A stretch of DNA of 45,308 nt, from positions 1 through 45,308 of the forward strand of contig JANQIZ010000238.1 in NCBI GenBank assembly GCA_028281895.1, written 5' to 3'. This stretch comes from Dehalococcoidia bacterium. Its GTDB lineage: Bacteria > Chloroflexota > Dehalococcoidia > Lucifugimonadales > Lucifugimonadaceae. Under the pieces are notes generated by a model, which was not told the DNA's origin, made no database searches, and saw only the letters and a program-made list of their open reading frames with translations. Made by a program: the position numbers and the translations under genes. Shown here piece by piece: positions 7,019 to 16,066 of the stretch. Position 1 is the first letter of the stretch. Each line of letters begins with the position of its first letter.

Positions 7019-8920
7019 CTAAGGGATGACTGGAAGCGTTATCTGTGAGGGGCGATCGGTGTCCAGATAGACCGTGTTGCTGGCGACCTCGAATCGAGTG
7101 TGCTGGCCCAAAGGCTCACCGGTGTTCGGGTTGACGTCGAACCTCGGGAAGTTCGATGAAGAGATGTCCAGCCTGATCCGGTGTCCTGCGACGAAGAGGT
7201 TCGAGATCGGCGGCATCTCTATCTCAACCTCGCAGACCTCGCCCGGTGTCATCAGGCGCTCAGCGTCGAAACCCTCGCGGAAACGTGCCCTGATGATTGA
7301 ATCCGCCAGCGGCAAATGAAAGCCCTCCGGCCAATCGCCGGATGGTGGATAGATATCCAGCAGTTTGGCCGTGAAATCGGTGTCTGGCGCGGTTGATGAG
7401 ATCCATAGTCGCACACGAGGAGCGCCGGTCACCTCGATAGCTTGCGAGAGCGGCTCAGTCTCGAATGACAGAACGTCTTTCCGGTCTCGCAATAACGGGT
7501 ACGGATCGTGGCAGCCAAGTAGCTCTGGCCGTTCCTTCTGATGCATTGGACCGTCAGGGATGACAGATTTCATACGGGCCCGCTGCGGAATGTATGCCGC
7601 GTCAAGATCGTCACCCAGAGGTGCCCACTCGTACATTCCAGTGACGTTTGCGCCGATGCTCGGGACCGGGCTCTGCGGGTCATATACAAACGTTGCTGAA
7701 GCCTCGGGCTCGGCTCCTTTTTCAGCAGTCAGAGATCCATCTGACCGCAGGTGCATGACCGCCTTCGATGTCCGGCTTATCGGCCATTCACGCTCCTCCC
7801 GCCACTGGCCGCCATGCTCGATCTTGCCTGCGCTGTTTTTACGGCCAGTGCCGCCCCCCATCACGAAGATCCTCACTGGCGCATCCGCTTCTACGTCGGT
7901 TTCTTCATCCTTCAGCCAGCGGTCGAACCATCGCAGTCGCTCTGCGTTGAATACTTCATCGCCCCACTTAGCGCTTTCTCCAAACTCGACCTCACCCACA
8001 GATGTAGATCCTCGACCGCGCATCAGCACGTGATTCCATGGGCCAACAACCAATCGCTGAGGCGTCGAGTTCTGAGCCGCCATCGCAGCGAACTGCTCTG
8101 TCACATCGGCAGGGAACGGGTCGTACCAGCCGCTCGAGTAGACCGCTGGTATGTCAGCCATCCGATGGAAGTGCGGAGTCTGGTCGAGGCTTTCTTGTGA
8201 CCAGAAATCGTTGTAGATCCCGTCGCAGTAGTAGTGGAACAGGACTTTTTCGAGATTCGGGACTGCCGCGATTGGCGTTTCACCAGGCCTTAGCGGCTCA
8301 CGCAGAAGTCTTAGCAGTTCCTCGCGTAAATTTTCGGCACCGCGCTCGATGCGCTCTGTTGCCTCCGCGTTGCCGCGCAGTTCCTGTGAGTCGTAGCCGT
8401 GCAGATACAGCGCGCCATACATGTGAAGACCCATTGCGCCGCCTTGCCGTGCCTCCCACTTGAAGGCATTCGTTGGCGCTACATCCACCCATAGCGCTGC
8501 CAGGTGCGGCGGTCGTTCGAGAGACGCCATGTTCTGAACGATCCCACCGTGAGATGCGCCGACCATTCCCACCCGACCATTGCACCATGGCTGATCTGCT
8601 GCCCACTCAATCGTGTCGTAGCCGTCTTTGCCCTCTAGCGGGTTGGCAGTGTGGAAGTACTGCCCGGTGCCTTCTGACAGGCCGCGCCCGCGCAGGTCTT
8701 GTAGCAGCACGACATAGCCGCGTGGAACGAAGAAGTTGGCGATCGGATCGACCCAGATGACTGGATTCGACTTGTCGTACGACGTACGGCCCAGGATTAC
8801 CGGGAACTCGCCTTCGAGTGGTTTGCCTGTTTCATCGGCAGGCCGGTAGACATCGGTCGCGAGTCTAACGCCGTCGCGCATTGGCACCATGACGTTGAAA
8901 CTGGCGTTGACTGTGTTCAT
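7019..8920 (-). CDS. CocE/NonD family hydrolase (X-Pro dipeptidyl-peptidase S15-like)
   Basis: This 633-residue alpha/beta hydrolase has an N-terminal S15 domain (VMVPMRDGVRLATDVYRP at residues 10-27) and a C-terminal jelly-roll domain (from about residue 430, RVRLWISSTAPDTDFTAKLLDIYP). The family cleaves esters or amides (cocaine esterase, alpha-amino-acid ester hydrolases, X-Pro peptidases). The nucleophile elbow is GASHGG with Ser123. His replaces the Tyr common in the GxSYxG form, though the oxyanion-type Tyr in GRTSY (residue 48) is kept. The catalytic His is probably in VVGPWNHVLMRG. No signal peptide is visible. The ATG lacks a good ribosome site. The substrate is unknown. Confidence 0.88.
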   Translation of the reverse strand: MNTVNASFNVMVPMRDGVRLATDVYRPADETGKPLEGEFPVILGRTSYDKSNPVIWVDPIANFFVPRGYVVLLQDLRGRGLSEGTGQYFHTANPLEGKDGYDTIEWAADQPWCNGRVGMVGASHGGIVQNMASLERPPHLAALWVDVAPTNAFKWEARQGGAMGLHMYGALYLHGYDSQELRGNAEATERIERGAENLREELLRLLREPLRPGETPIAAVPNLEKVLFHYYCDGIYNDFWSQESLDQTPHFHRMADIPAVYSSGWYDPFPADVTEQFAAMAAQNSTPQRLVVGPWNHVLMRGRGSTSVGEVEFGESAKWGDEVFNAERLRWFDRWLKDEETDVEADAPVRIFVMGGGTGRKNSAGKIEHGGQWREEREWPISRTSKAVMHLRSDGSLTAEKGAEPEASATFVYDPQSPVPSIGANVTGMYEWAPLGDDLDAAYIPQRARMKSVIPDGPMHQKERPELLGCHDPYPLLRDRKDVLSFETEPLSQAIEVTGAPRVRLWISSTAPDTDFTAKLLDIYPPSGDWPEGFHLPLADSIIRARFREGFDAERLMTPGEVCEVEIEMPPISNLFVAGHRIRLDISSSNFPRFDVNPNTGEPLGQHTRFEVASNTVYLDTDRPSQITLPVIP

Positions 8921-8960
8921 GGTGGAGGACCCGAGAAGAAACCGCTCTGTGATATCGCTT

Positions 8961-9869
8961 TTATCCGCTCAAGTCGCCAATCACTTGTGACAGGCGGGCA
9001 TGCAGTGCTTTCTCTAAGGCGACTCGTCCGGCACTGGTGTTCTGATACAGAAGATATCTGTCTGAGCGAATGTCGAATGGGACATCGTTCTGGTTCTGGA
9101 CTATTGGGACTACCATTCTGCCGGCAAGGTGCGCTATCCCAAGTTCGTAGAAGACATTGGCGTTCTGCCCAGTCAGATCTGCGACGATGACCGACGCGTT
9201 GAGGATCAGATAGGCAATGTCGTCCATCACTTTTTGGTTTTGCCAAATGTCATCAGCCCGTAGAACTTCGAATCCAACCTCATGCGCAGTGGGTTTAACC
9301 ACTTGCTCGAACACCTCATCGAGATCGGGTTTGAATGGCATTATGACGGCACAGAGCGGGTTATCTCGGGCCTCAATCCGTGGCAATGTGAATGCGCGAG
9401 GTCGGGCAGCGTAGAAATCATTCAATGGAGCGGCATACGACCAGTTGTCTCCCTCAGTATCCCCAGTGGCCGTACGTACAAGGGAAGCTTTCGTCGTGTT
9501 GGTTCCGGGCAGAACATGTAGGCCAAACCTGGCCAGGCCGTGGTTGAGTTCTTCTACCGCAGCCAAGTATTGTTCTTCGTTGCTGCCGAAAAACTCGTGA
9601 TCCGCTAGATGGGCGATTGTTCGCGCCAGTGCATCGGTCATCCAAAGACCTTGACGATCCGAGTCCATACGCGCTATCGACAATAGAGTGCCAAACGTTG
9701 TCGAAGATCGCGATCCTTCGCCCTCCAAGTCAATCCACAGGTCGGCGAAGAAATCCTCGATCTCGGCGTATGTGCGGTATGGAAAAAGTCCGGAATCAGT
9801 CTGTCCCCGGATCATTTCGTCGAGCCGCCGCAAGAGAACTCGGTTGATCTCAATTGATTCAGTTGTCAT
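8961..9869 (-). CDS. Orphan protein with C-terminal nucleoside 2-deoxyribosyltransferase/TIR-like domain
   Basis: The 302-residue protein has two parts. Residues 1-165 are mostly helical and unassigned; the stretch around 75-120 (LARTIAHLADHEFFG ... EELNHGLARFGLHVLPG) recalls N-terminal modules of AbiJ-type proteins, a weak impression only. Residues 171-300 are a Rossmann-like domain: CAVIMPFKPDLDEVF, FEVLRADDIW, VIVADLTGQNANVFYELGIAH with E242, then PIVQNQNDVPFDIR. Domains of this pattern occur in deoxyribosyltransferases and in NAD-consuming or signalling TIR-like immune effectors. It lies between two CocE hydrolases, 40 bases upstream of one. A defence role is inference. Confidence 0.75.
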   Translation of the reverse strand: MTTESIEINRVLLRRLDEMIRGQTDSGLFPYRTYAEIEDFFADLWIDLEGEGSRSSTTFGTLLSIARMDSDRQGLWMTDALARTIAHLADHEFFGSNEEQYLAAVEELNHGLARFGLHVLPGTNTTKASLVRTATGDTEGDNWSYAAPLNDFYAARPRAFTLPRIEARDNPLCAVIMPFKPDLDEVFEQVVKPTAHEVGFEVLRADDIWQNQKVMDDIAYLILNASVIVADLTGQNANVFYELGIAHLAGRMVVPIVQNQNDVPFDIRSDRYLLYQNTSAGRVALEKALHARLSQVIGDLSG

Positions 9870-9913
9870 CGTTGCTCTGTAGTGGATGAGCGCGCGCCAC
9901 TGCGAACTTAATA

Positions 9914-11626
9914 CTAATCAATCACTGGCAACAAGACGTGCGACTGTCGTTCCGCATCGTGAAATACGGTCTGGTGAGCGACCCTGATCTCGGTGTCGGT
10001 AGCTATAGGATTCCCCGTGTTGAGGTTCCGGTTGTATCGAGGGAAGTTGCTTGATGAGACCTCAACGCGAATCCGGTGCCCTGGCAGAAAGACGTTTGAC
10101 GTGTCCCACATGTCGATACTGAACTCGTAGGCCTGCCCGGGCTCAATGAGTTCTGGAGAGTTAGTGCCGTTACGGAACCGCGCACGGCAGATGCCTTCAG
10201 TCAGGATGATCGCTCGACCGTCCGGATAGACGTCGACTAGCGCAGTTGTGAAGTCCGTGTCAGGGGTTGATGATGATGCGTATAGAACGGCGGAGATGGG
10301 ACCGGTGACTTCGATTTCCTCTGCAAGTGGCTCTGAGGTGTAGACAAGCACATCGCCGCGCCGTTCGATCTGCCGCCTGTCCCGCGGACCGGTCAGGTCC
10401 ATCGTCTGATACTGCGCTCCCCATGAGGGGACGGGATCATCCGGGTCGTATCGGAAGCGGTCAGGCGGCTCATCGCCTGTTGGCGCATCGAAAGACAGCG
10501 AGTGCTCGCCGATCTTGTCTTCCTGCGCATCGTGCGGGCCATCGCCGTGGAGGAATAGCTTCCTCCATTGAGTCCGCGCTAGCGGATACTCGTTCTCGTG
10601 ACGCCACTCGTTCCGGCCCATGACGAAGATCTTGACTGGCGGCTCGTCTTCGATGCCTGTAGCGACCCCTTTGAGCAGCGAGTCGTACCAGCGAAGATGA
10701 ATCTCACCTACATCTCCAATTGCACCTTCACCGAACTCGACATCTTCGAATCGTCCGTTTGGACCGAGCGGGGCACGGCCCCAGGGCGCGACCTGGTGAC
10801 TCCATGGACCGATAAGCAGTTTCGTGCGACTACGCGTCTCTTCTGATCGCGCATGTTGCTTCCAGCCGTTGAAGACGGTGATCGTCTCGTGCAAGAGGGA
10901 GTCGTACCAGCCCGTCACGAACAATGCTGGTGTGTCGGCCTCGTTGTAGCGATCTCTTAGCGAATAGCTGGACCAGAAATCGTCGTACTGCTCGTGCTCG
11001 ACAACGCCCCGGTAGTAGCTGCACTCTCCAAGCTGATCCAGCGTCTCAACGATAGGCAGATGCCGGTAGATCGCATTCCAGTCGAGCCGGTCCAGCGCCT
11101 CGGTCTGCATCACGCGGCCCATCATGTTGGCGAAGAACAGGCTCGTGGCATGAGCCACAACGCCGTCAACTCGATGATGTCCGTAGTTGTCCTGCTGTGA
11201 AGCGATCGGAACAAGCGCTTTCAGATACTTCGACCGAAGCGTGGCTGGCGCTGTCTGGGTGAAACCCGGATAAGAAAGCCCAAAGGTGCCGATGTTGCCG
11301 TCGCACCACTCTTGACGCCCGATCCACTCATGAGTGTCGTAGCCATCCGGATACTCGCAGTTATATGGGTCCCAGTCACCATCTGAATCGTGACGCCCGC
11401 GACAGTTCTGCAACACCACCGCGTAACCGGCATCCAGGAATTGGTCCGTCCACGAGAGATAGCGGGCGTCCTTCGAGTTGTAGATCGTTCGAAGTAGAAG
11501 CACTGGCCATGGACCGTCTGATATAGCAGGTAGGTAGATATCTGCGGAGAGATTGACGCCGTCTCGCATCGGGATCTTGTGATCCAGCAGCAGTTTGAAG
11601 CGTGTAGAGAACGGCTGATTTGGCAT
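9914..11626 (-). CDS. CocE/NonD family hydrolase, second paralogue
   Basis: From ATG 11626 this gives 570 residues. The S15 domain starts with DHKIPMRDGVNLSADIYLPA at residues 15-34, and the nucleophile motif is the classical GLSYPG with Ser118. The oxyanion Tyr in LRTIYN is about residue 49. The C-terminal jelly-roll domain includes TPDTDFTTALVDVYPDG, and LIGPWSHQVAPWGR probably carries the catalytic His. The frame is open to ATG 11767, but that would overlap the divergent dehydrogenase start and adds a segment foreign to the family. It is only distantly similar to the 7019-8920 paralogue, so recent duplication is unlikely. Cytoplasmic; substrate unknown. Confidence 0.88.
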   Translation of the reverse strand: MPNQPFSTRFKLLLDHKIPMRDGVNLSADIYLPAISDGPWPVLLLRTIYNSKDARYLSWTDQFLDAGYAVVLQNCRGRHDSDGDWDPYNCEYPDGYDTHEWIGRQEWCDGNIGTFGLSYPGFTQTAPATLRSKYLKALVPIASQQDNYGHHRVDGVVAHATSLFFANMMGRVMQTEALDRLDWNAIYRHLPIVETLDQLGECSYYRGVVEHEQYDDFWSSYSLRDRYNEADTPALFVTGWYDSLLHETITVFNGWKQHARSEETRSRTKLLIGPWSHQVAPWGRAPLGPNGRFEDVEFGEGAIGDVGEIHLRWYDSLLKGVATGIEDEPPVKIFVMGRNEWRHENEYPLARTQWRKLFLHGDGPHDAQEDKIGEHSLSFDAPTGDEPPDRFRYDPDDPVPSWGAQYQTMDLTGPRDRRQIERRGDVLVYTSEPLAEEIEVTGPISAVLYASSSTPDTDFTTALVDVYPDGRAIILTEGICRARFRNGTNSPELIEPGQAYEFSIDMWDTSNVFLPGHRIRVEVSSSNFPRYNRNLNTGNPIATDTEIRVAHQTVFHDAERQSHVLLPVID

Positions 11627-11760
11627 GTTCGGGATCCGTGCGATGCAGACTTGCAACATGGACTGGCCATGGGCATATTGCGTGGCGGTCAAGATACTAC
11701 GCCAGGCTCTGGTTCGAACGATGGCGTAGGCGAATGGGACACGCAACACGGAGAAGCGCA

Positions 11761-12831
11761 ATGGCACCCAGAAAAGTCGTCATCACGATGAACAACCGAC
11801 CGCCCAGTGACATCACGTTGGATGTGATCAAAGAGGCCGGAATCGAAGTCGAGTACATCTCATGCGACACCGAAGAGCAGGTGATAGCAGCCGCCTCGGA
11901 TGCCGATGTTCTGCTGGTGGGCACTGTTCCAGACACCACCCGCAAGGTGCTGGAGGCGCTGCCAAACCTGAAGATGGTGGGCCGCAGCGGTGTCGGCGTG
12001 GATTCGGTTGACCTCGAAGCGGCTACCGAGCTGGGCATCGCAGTCACCAACACTCCTGGCATCAATACGAGCGAAGTGGCGGATCATGCCATGGCGCTGC
12101 TGCTGTCCCTCACCAAGCAGGTGCCGGAGCTTCGAGAGGCCACGAAGGAAGGTCACTGGAGCGACCGGCCTGCAGATGTGAACGCTCTACGCGGCAAGCT
12201 GCGAAGGATCGCCGGCAACACAGTTGGCATATACGGACTCGGCAACATCGGACGGGCATTCGCAAGTCGAGCCAGAGGTTTCGGTCCATCACGGATCATC
12301 GCTCATGATCCATACGTGCCGCAGACAACCGCTGACCTGTACGGCGTACATCTTGTCGACTTCGAAACACTTCTCGCCGAGTCAGACTTCATAACTGTGC
12401 ACTCGCCCGCTACTGCCGAGACTAACCACGCTTTCAACATCGAGAGCTTCAGGAAGATGAAGCCGACAGCTATCTTCATTAACTGCGCACGCGGGCCACT
12501 CGTAGATGAAGCGGGTCTGCAGGAAGCTCTTGAGACCGGCGTGATCTACGCAGCGGGCATCGATGTGACCGAGATTGAGCCACTGGGTGCTGAGAGTCCT
12601 CTGCTCAAGATTCCGAACCTGACGATCACTCCGCACTTTGCCGGCGCTTCTGATGTGACCTCAGCAGAAGGCGCAAAACGATGGGGCGAGAACGCAGTCA
12701 ACGTCTTGACCGGCCAGCCGGTGCATGGCCTTGGCAACCCGGACGTGGTGAAGGTGATAGCGGTGAAGCGATCACAGGGCGATTCCCGCTGGGACGGTAT
12801 TCCCGACCCTGTAACAAATCGGGGATTCTAG
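11761..12831 (+). CDS. D-isomer-specific 2-hydroxyacid dehydrogenase (phosphoglycerate dehydrogenase-like)
   Basis: This 356-residue NAD-dependent dehydrogenase has the NAD-binding motif VGIYGLGNIGRAFASRA at about residues 155-171. Its catalytic residues are Arg in NCARGPLVDE, Glu in the GIDVTEIEPL segment and His in TITPHFAGAS. The substrate domain carries GRSGVGVDSVDLEAATELGI and NTPGINTSEVADHA. It lacks the C-terminal ACT domain of full-length SerA, so it may act on phosphoglycerate or another 2-hydroxyacid. Start ATG 11761 is set by GGAG 8 bases upstream and by family alignment; the open frame extends back to 11620 without meaning. It ends 4 bases from the convergent comEC stop. Confidence 0.92.
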   Translation: MAPRKVVITMNNRPPSDITLDVIKEAGIEVEYISCDTEEQVIAAASDADVLLVGTVPDTTRKVLEALPNLKMVGRSGVGVDSVDLEAATELGIAVTNTPGINTSEVADHAMALLLSLTKQVPELREATKEGHWSDRPADVNALRGKLRRIAGNTVGIYGLGNIGRAFASRARGFGPSRIIAHDPYVPQTTADLYGVHLVDFETLLAESDFITVHSPATAETNHAFNIESFRKMKPTAIFINCARGPLVDEAGLQEALETGVIYAAGIDVTEIEPLGAESPLLKIPNLTITPHFAGASDVTSAEGAKRWGENAVNVLTGQPVHGLGNPDVVKVIAVKRSQGDSRWDGIPDPVTNRGF

Positions 12832-12835
12832 GAAG

Positions 12836-15265
12836 CTAGCTCCTGGAGATGGCTTTGAGAGTGCGCCCGTCGGTCTTGACTGTGACTTCGCCGTGCTCGC
12901 TGGTGATGTAAATCCTGTCTTCTGGCAAGTTCGAGCGAAGACGTTCCATCACGTTCGATGTTGGATGCCCAAACCGGTTGTCTGTGCCAACCTGGACGAT
13001 TGCCATCTCAGGATCCACCGCATCGAGGAACTGCTGGGTAGATGAGGTGTCGCTCCCGTGATGCGGCACCTTCAACACAGTCGCACGCAGATCATGGCCC
13101 GACTCCAGCAGGCGGCGTTCGACCAGAGACGTGATGTCTCCTGTGAGCAGCATCGAGAAGTTTCTGTATCGCAGCATTGTGACGATTGACGCGTCGTTGA
13201 TGCTGGCATCTGGGAATGGAGGACCGCTCGACAGCACCTCCAGCGTGATCTCGTCATCCAGCGCGATCACTGTGCCTGGTCCAACAGTCCACGTGTGGCC
13301 TTCCCACTCTTCGATAGCTCGGCGCCATGCCGCATGGACTGTGCTTGGATGATCGACTGGAGCTTCGGCTACATTGGCGACTTCGTATCGCTCCAGCACC
13401 GCCTGTGTGCCGCCGATGTGATCGGCATCGGGGTGAGTCACCAACAGCAGGTCCAGAGATCGATCCCAGAATGGGAGAGCGGCATCGAGGCGTCGCACCG
13501 CCCCAAACGGATCCCTGCCGCCGTCGATGAGCGCGGATGATCCATTGGGTGTTCGGATCAGGATCATGTCGCCGCGTTCAGTTTCGAAGAACGTCACCTC
13601 AAGCTCGTCTGTGCCAGCAGCAGTTGCAGCTCCCGTCCACGCGATCACTGCGGCTACGACGGCCAGCAGAACGGACCATGTGGGAACGCCATCGGCTGCA
13701 AAATGACCGATTCGTAAGTGCCGGTTTCCAGCCCGTTTCGGGTTGATCGCACGAGGTCGGAGCTTCATCGTCAGCGGCCGCCACCAGAACGCCAGCGCCA
13801 CGGCGGTATAGAAGACAACCGCGGTCAGAACGCTCCACTCTGCGGTGTCGATTATTCCCGGTGGAATCGACCTAAACAGCGCTGCCACTTCGACGATGTA
13901 CTCAGCCAGCAACCAGGCAGGCCACCCGACGATCTCGCCCAGAGTCGCATCAAGACCGGTCACGAGAGCGGCTATCGCCGATGTGACTATCAGCAGAGGC
14001 ACCGCAGGCAGAACAAGGATTGTTGCAAGGCCGCCCCATACCGGCGCTCCACCGAAGTTGACTGCAATGAGCGGCCAGGTGGCAAGTGTGGCAGCAATAG
14101 AGACGGCAACACTCGAAACCGCTGCATTTATCAAACGGTTCCCATCTGATTCGCCGATTCCATGTGACGGGAAGATCCGTGCCGCAATGTCCTGAAGTCT
14201 TGGTGTCAGCAGCGCGATGCCCGATATCGCTGCGAAGCTCAGTTGGAAGGAGATTGATCTGATGATGTCTGGCGTGATGAGCACCATTGCCGCAGCAGCC
14301 ATGCCAATCGCGGGCAGCGACGCGTTCTGCCGTCCGATGGCTCGAGCCAGGAGCGCGACGCTGAACATGATCGCCGCACGAGTAACGGATGGCGAAAACC
14401 CTGCCAGCGCCGCGTACCCGATCGTCACGCTCAGTGGGATCAGCAGGTAGTACTGGCCTCGCCTGCCGAAGATCGACGATGCGAGACCCAGCGCGAGACC
14501 GCCGATCAGCACAACATGCAACCCTGAGATCGCGAGCAGATGCGATGTGCCTGACTCGCGGAAATCGAGGTTAGTCTCGTTGGAGAGACCGGTTCGGTCG
14601 TTGACAAGCATCGTCTGGCCAAGCGATGCGGCAGGTTCAGACAGGCTCTCGCCAAGGTTTGACGAGATCCACTCACGAGTTGCGGCGACAGCGCCGCGAA
14701 CAGAGTTCCCGTGTCCACCGCCAACGAGATCGACCACGCCAGTGAACACCACTCCGGCGCGAGTCTCGTCAGGGTGTGTTGCTCCTGCGGAGAACCTGCC
14801 TTCGAACTCGTACAGGTCGCCGTATCTGAATCCGGTCGAGCTTCTGCCTGATCCGGTGCGATCTGAGAGGCCGCTGGCGAATACGGTGAGGGTGAAGTCT
14901 GCTGGCTGATCGTTGACTCTTGTCGCCTTAACGTTCAGTCGTACTCCGCCGCCTGCACGGCGCGCATCGTCGGTGAGCCATCCCTCGACCTGAACCGGCT
15001 CACCATCTTCAGGGACGTTTAGACGATCTGTCGCCGGACCGATATCTACAGCGGCAACTCTTGCGATACCGAGGATAACGATCAGCAACGCCGCCACAAC
15101 TGCGACTTGCTGTCTGCTTCTCACAAGAATCGCAAGCAGGATGATGAGTCCTGTGGCAGTGCCAAATAGCGCCGCGCGGGACAGGCTGTCCTGGAGCAGC
15201 GGACCCGCTCCGAATGCGATCACGATCCCGACTACGAAGAGACCGGCAGCGATGGGCAGCCTCAC
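12836..15265 (-). CDS. comEC: ComEC/Rec2 family DNA-uptake channel
   Basis: At 809 residues this has the full three-part ComEC layout. There are N-terminal membrane helices with an OB-like DUF4131 domain (roughly 1-200), a multi-spanning Competence domain (about 220-500, including SGTSHLLAISGLHVVLIGGLALG), and a C-terminal metallo-beta-lactamase-like domain (from about 550). The latter keeps LLVTHPDADHIGG and VPHHGSDTSST. ComEC forms the inner-membrane channel for single-stranded DNA in natural transformation. It overlaps comEA by 4 bases (ATGA), so the two are translationally coupled. No other competence genes are in the window. Confidence 0.94.
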   Translation of the reverse strand: MRLPIAAGLFVVGIVIAFGAGPLLQDSLSRAALFGTATGLIILLAILVRSRQQVAVVAALLIVILGIARVAAVDIGPATDRLNVPEDGEPVQVEGWLTDDARRAGGGVRLNVKATRVNDQPADFTLTVFASGLSDRTGSGRSSTGFRYGDLYEFEGRFSAGATHPDETRAGVVFTGVVDLVGGGHGNSVRGAVAATREWISSNLGESLSEPAASLGQTMLVNDRTGLSNETNLDFRESGTSHLLAISGLHVVLIGGLALGLASSIFGRRGQYYLLIPLSVTIGYAALAGFSPSVTRAAIMFSVALLARAIGRQNASLPAIGMAAAAMVLITPDIIRSISFQLSFAAISGIALLTPRLQDIAARIFPSHGIGESDGNRLINAAVSSVAVSIAATLATWPLIAVNFGGAPVWGGLATILVLPAVPLLIVTSAIAALVTGLDATLGEIVGWPAWLLAEYIVEVAALFRSIPPGIIDTAEWSVLTAVVFYTAVALAFWWRPLTMKLRPRAINPKRAGNRHLRIGHFAADGVPTWSVLLAVVAAVIAWTGAATAAGTDELEVTFFETERGDMILIRTPNGSSALIDGGRDPFGAVRRLDAALPFWDRSLDLLLVTHPDADHIGGTQAVLERYEVANVAEAPVDHPSTVHAAWRRAIEEWEGHTWTVGPGTVIALDDEITLEVLSSGPPFPDASINDASIVTMLRYRNFSMLLTGDITSLVERRLLESGHDLRATVLKVPHHGSDTSSTQQFLDAVDPEMAIVQVGTDNRFGHPTSNVMERLRSNLPEDRIYITSEHGEVTVKTDGRTLKAISRS

Positions 15266-15864
15266 GGCTGGATCACCATCGACCTCAGTCCCTCGACTGT
15301 CGAAGGGCCGATGCCATCGATCGCGGTCAGATCATCCACGAAGAGGATCGGGCCGTTCCGTTCGCGAAAACTGATGATCGAACTTGCCCTTGCGGGTCCG
15401 ATGTTGGGCAGGCTCTCAAGCTGGCTCGCGGAAGCTGTGTTCAGGTCGACGAGGATGGCAGGAGCCTGTCCAGGAGACTCCTCCGTCTGTCCATCGACTG
15501 GGGCGGATGCGATGCCGATAACGGTGACAAGTTGACCATCGTGCACCAGCGCTGCGAGATTGATGCCTGTCTCGGTCGTCGCTCCACCGGCTGCCTCGAT
15601 CGCGTCTGAAGTGCGGCTGCCCGGCGGCAGTGTGTAGACGCCCGGATGCATCACCTCGCCCGCGACATGCACCGTCACCGGTCCCGGTGTTGGGATGATG
15701 ATCTCCACAGTTCTCGGCTGTGGACGAACCAGCGCCCACGTGATGAATCCAGCCCCGGCGACGATCACGGCCAGTGAAAACAGGATCACCGACAGCGCGG
15801 GCCGGCGAACTGCGCCGTCGCGATTCTCGCGAGTGGGAGCTTCGTTATGTCCCGTGTTGGTCAT
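15262..15864 (-). CDS. comEA: ComEA family DNA-binding competence protein
   Basis: This 200-residue protein has a cytoplasmic N-terminus, a single membrane anchor at about residues 25-47, an SLBB domain (VTVHVAGEVMHPGVYTLPPG near 83-102) and two C-terminal helix-hairpin-helix motifs (VDLNTASASQLESLPNIGPARASSII and LTAIDGIGPSTVEGL). ComEA binds incoming double-stranded DNA outside the membrane and hands it to ComEC. It is the upstream gene of a comEA-comEC unit and diverges from the enolase-superfamily gene across about 200 bases. Confidence 0.93.
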   Translation of the reverse strand: MTNTGHNEAPTRENRDGAVRRPALSVILFSLAVIVAGAGFITWALVRPQPRTVEIIIPTPGPVTVHVAGEVMHPGVYTLPPGSRTSDAIEAAGGATTETGINLAALVHDGQLVTVIGIASAPVDGQTEESPGQAPAILVDLNTASASQLESLPNIGPARASSIISFRERNGPILFVDDLTAIDGIGPSTVEGLRSMVIQP

Positions 15865-16066
15865 GCTCGCTGTCCGGTTGCCCTTTGCGAACTGACGTGT
15901 TGGATTCGTCGCTGCGTGAAGTGGATGGGCAGTGTATTCGAAGATGCCGGACTGCGCCTAAACGATCTCGACTCTCGGCCAGCCGACCGTTAACCTTCGG
16001 CCTCTCCGATCCAAGCTCCGTGTTCACACCGCGGGCATTAAAGAACTAGCCACCTGGGAATCGCCA

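Noticed and set aside
11627-11767. Longer start for the second CocE gene
   Set aside because: The extension overlaps the divergent dehydrogenase start and is not hydrolase-like; ATG 11626 precedes the family's N-terminal motif.
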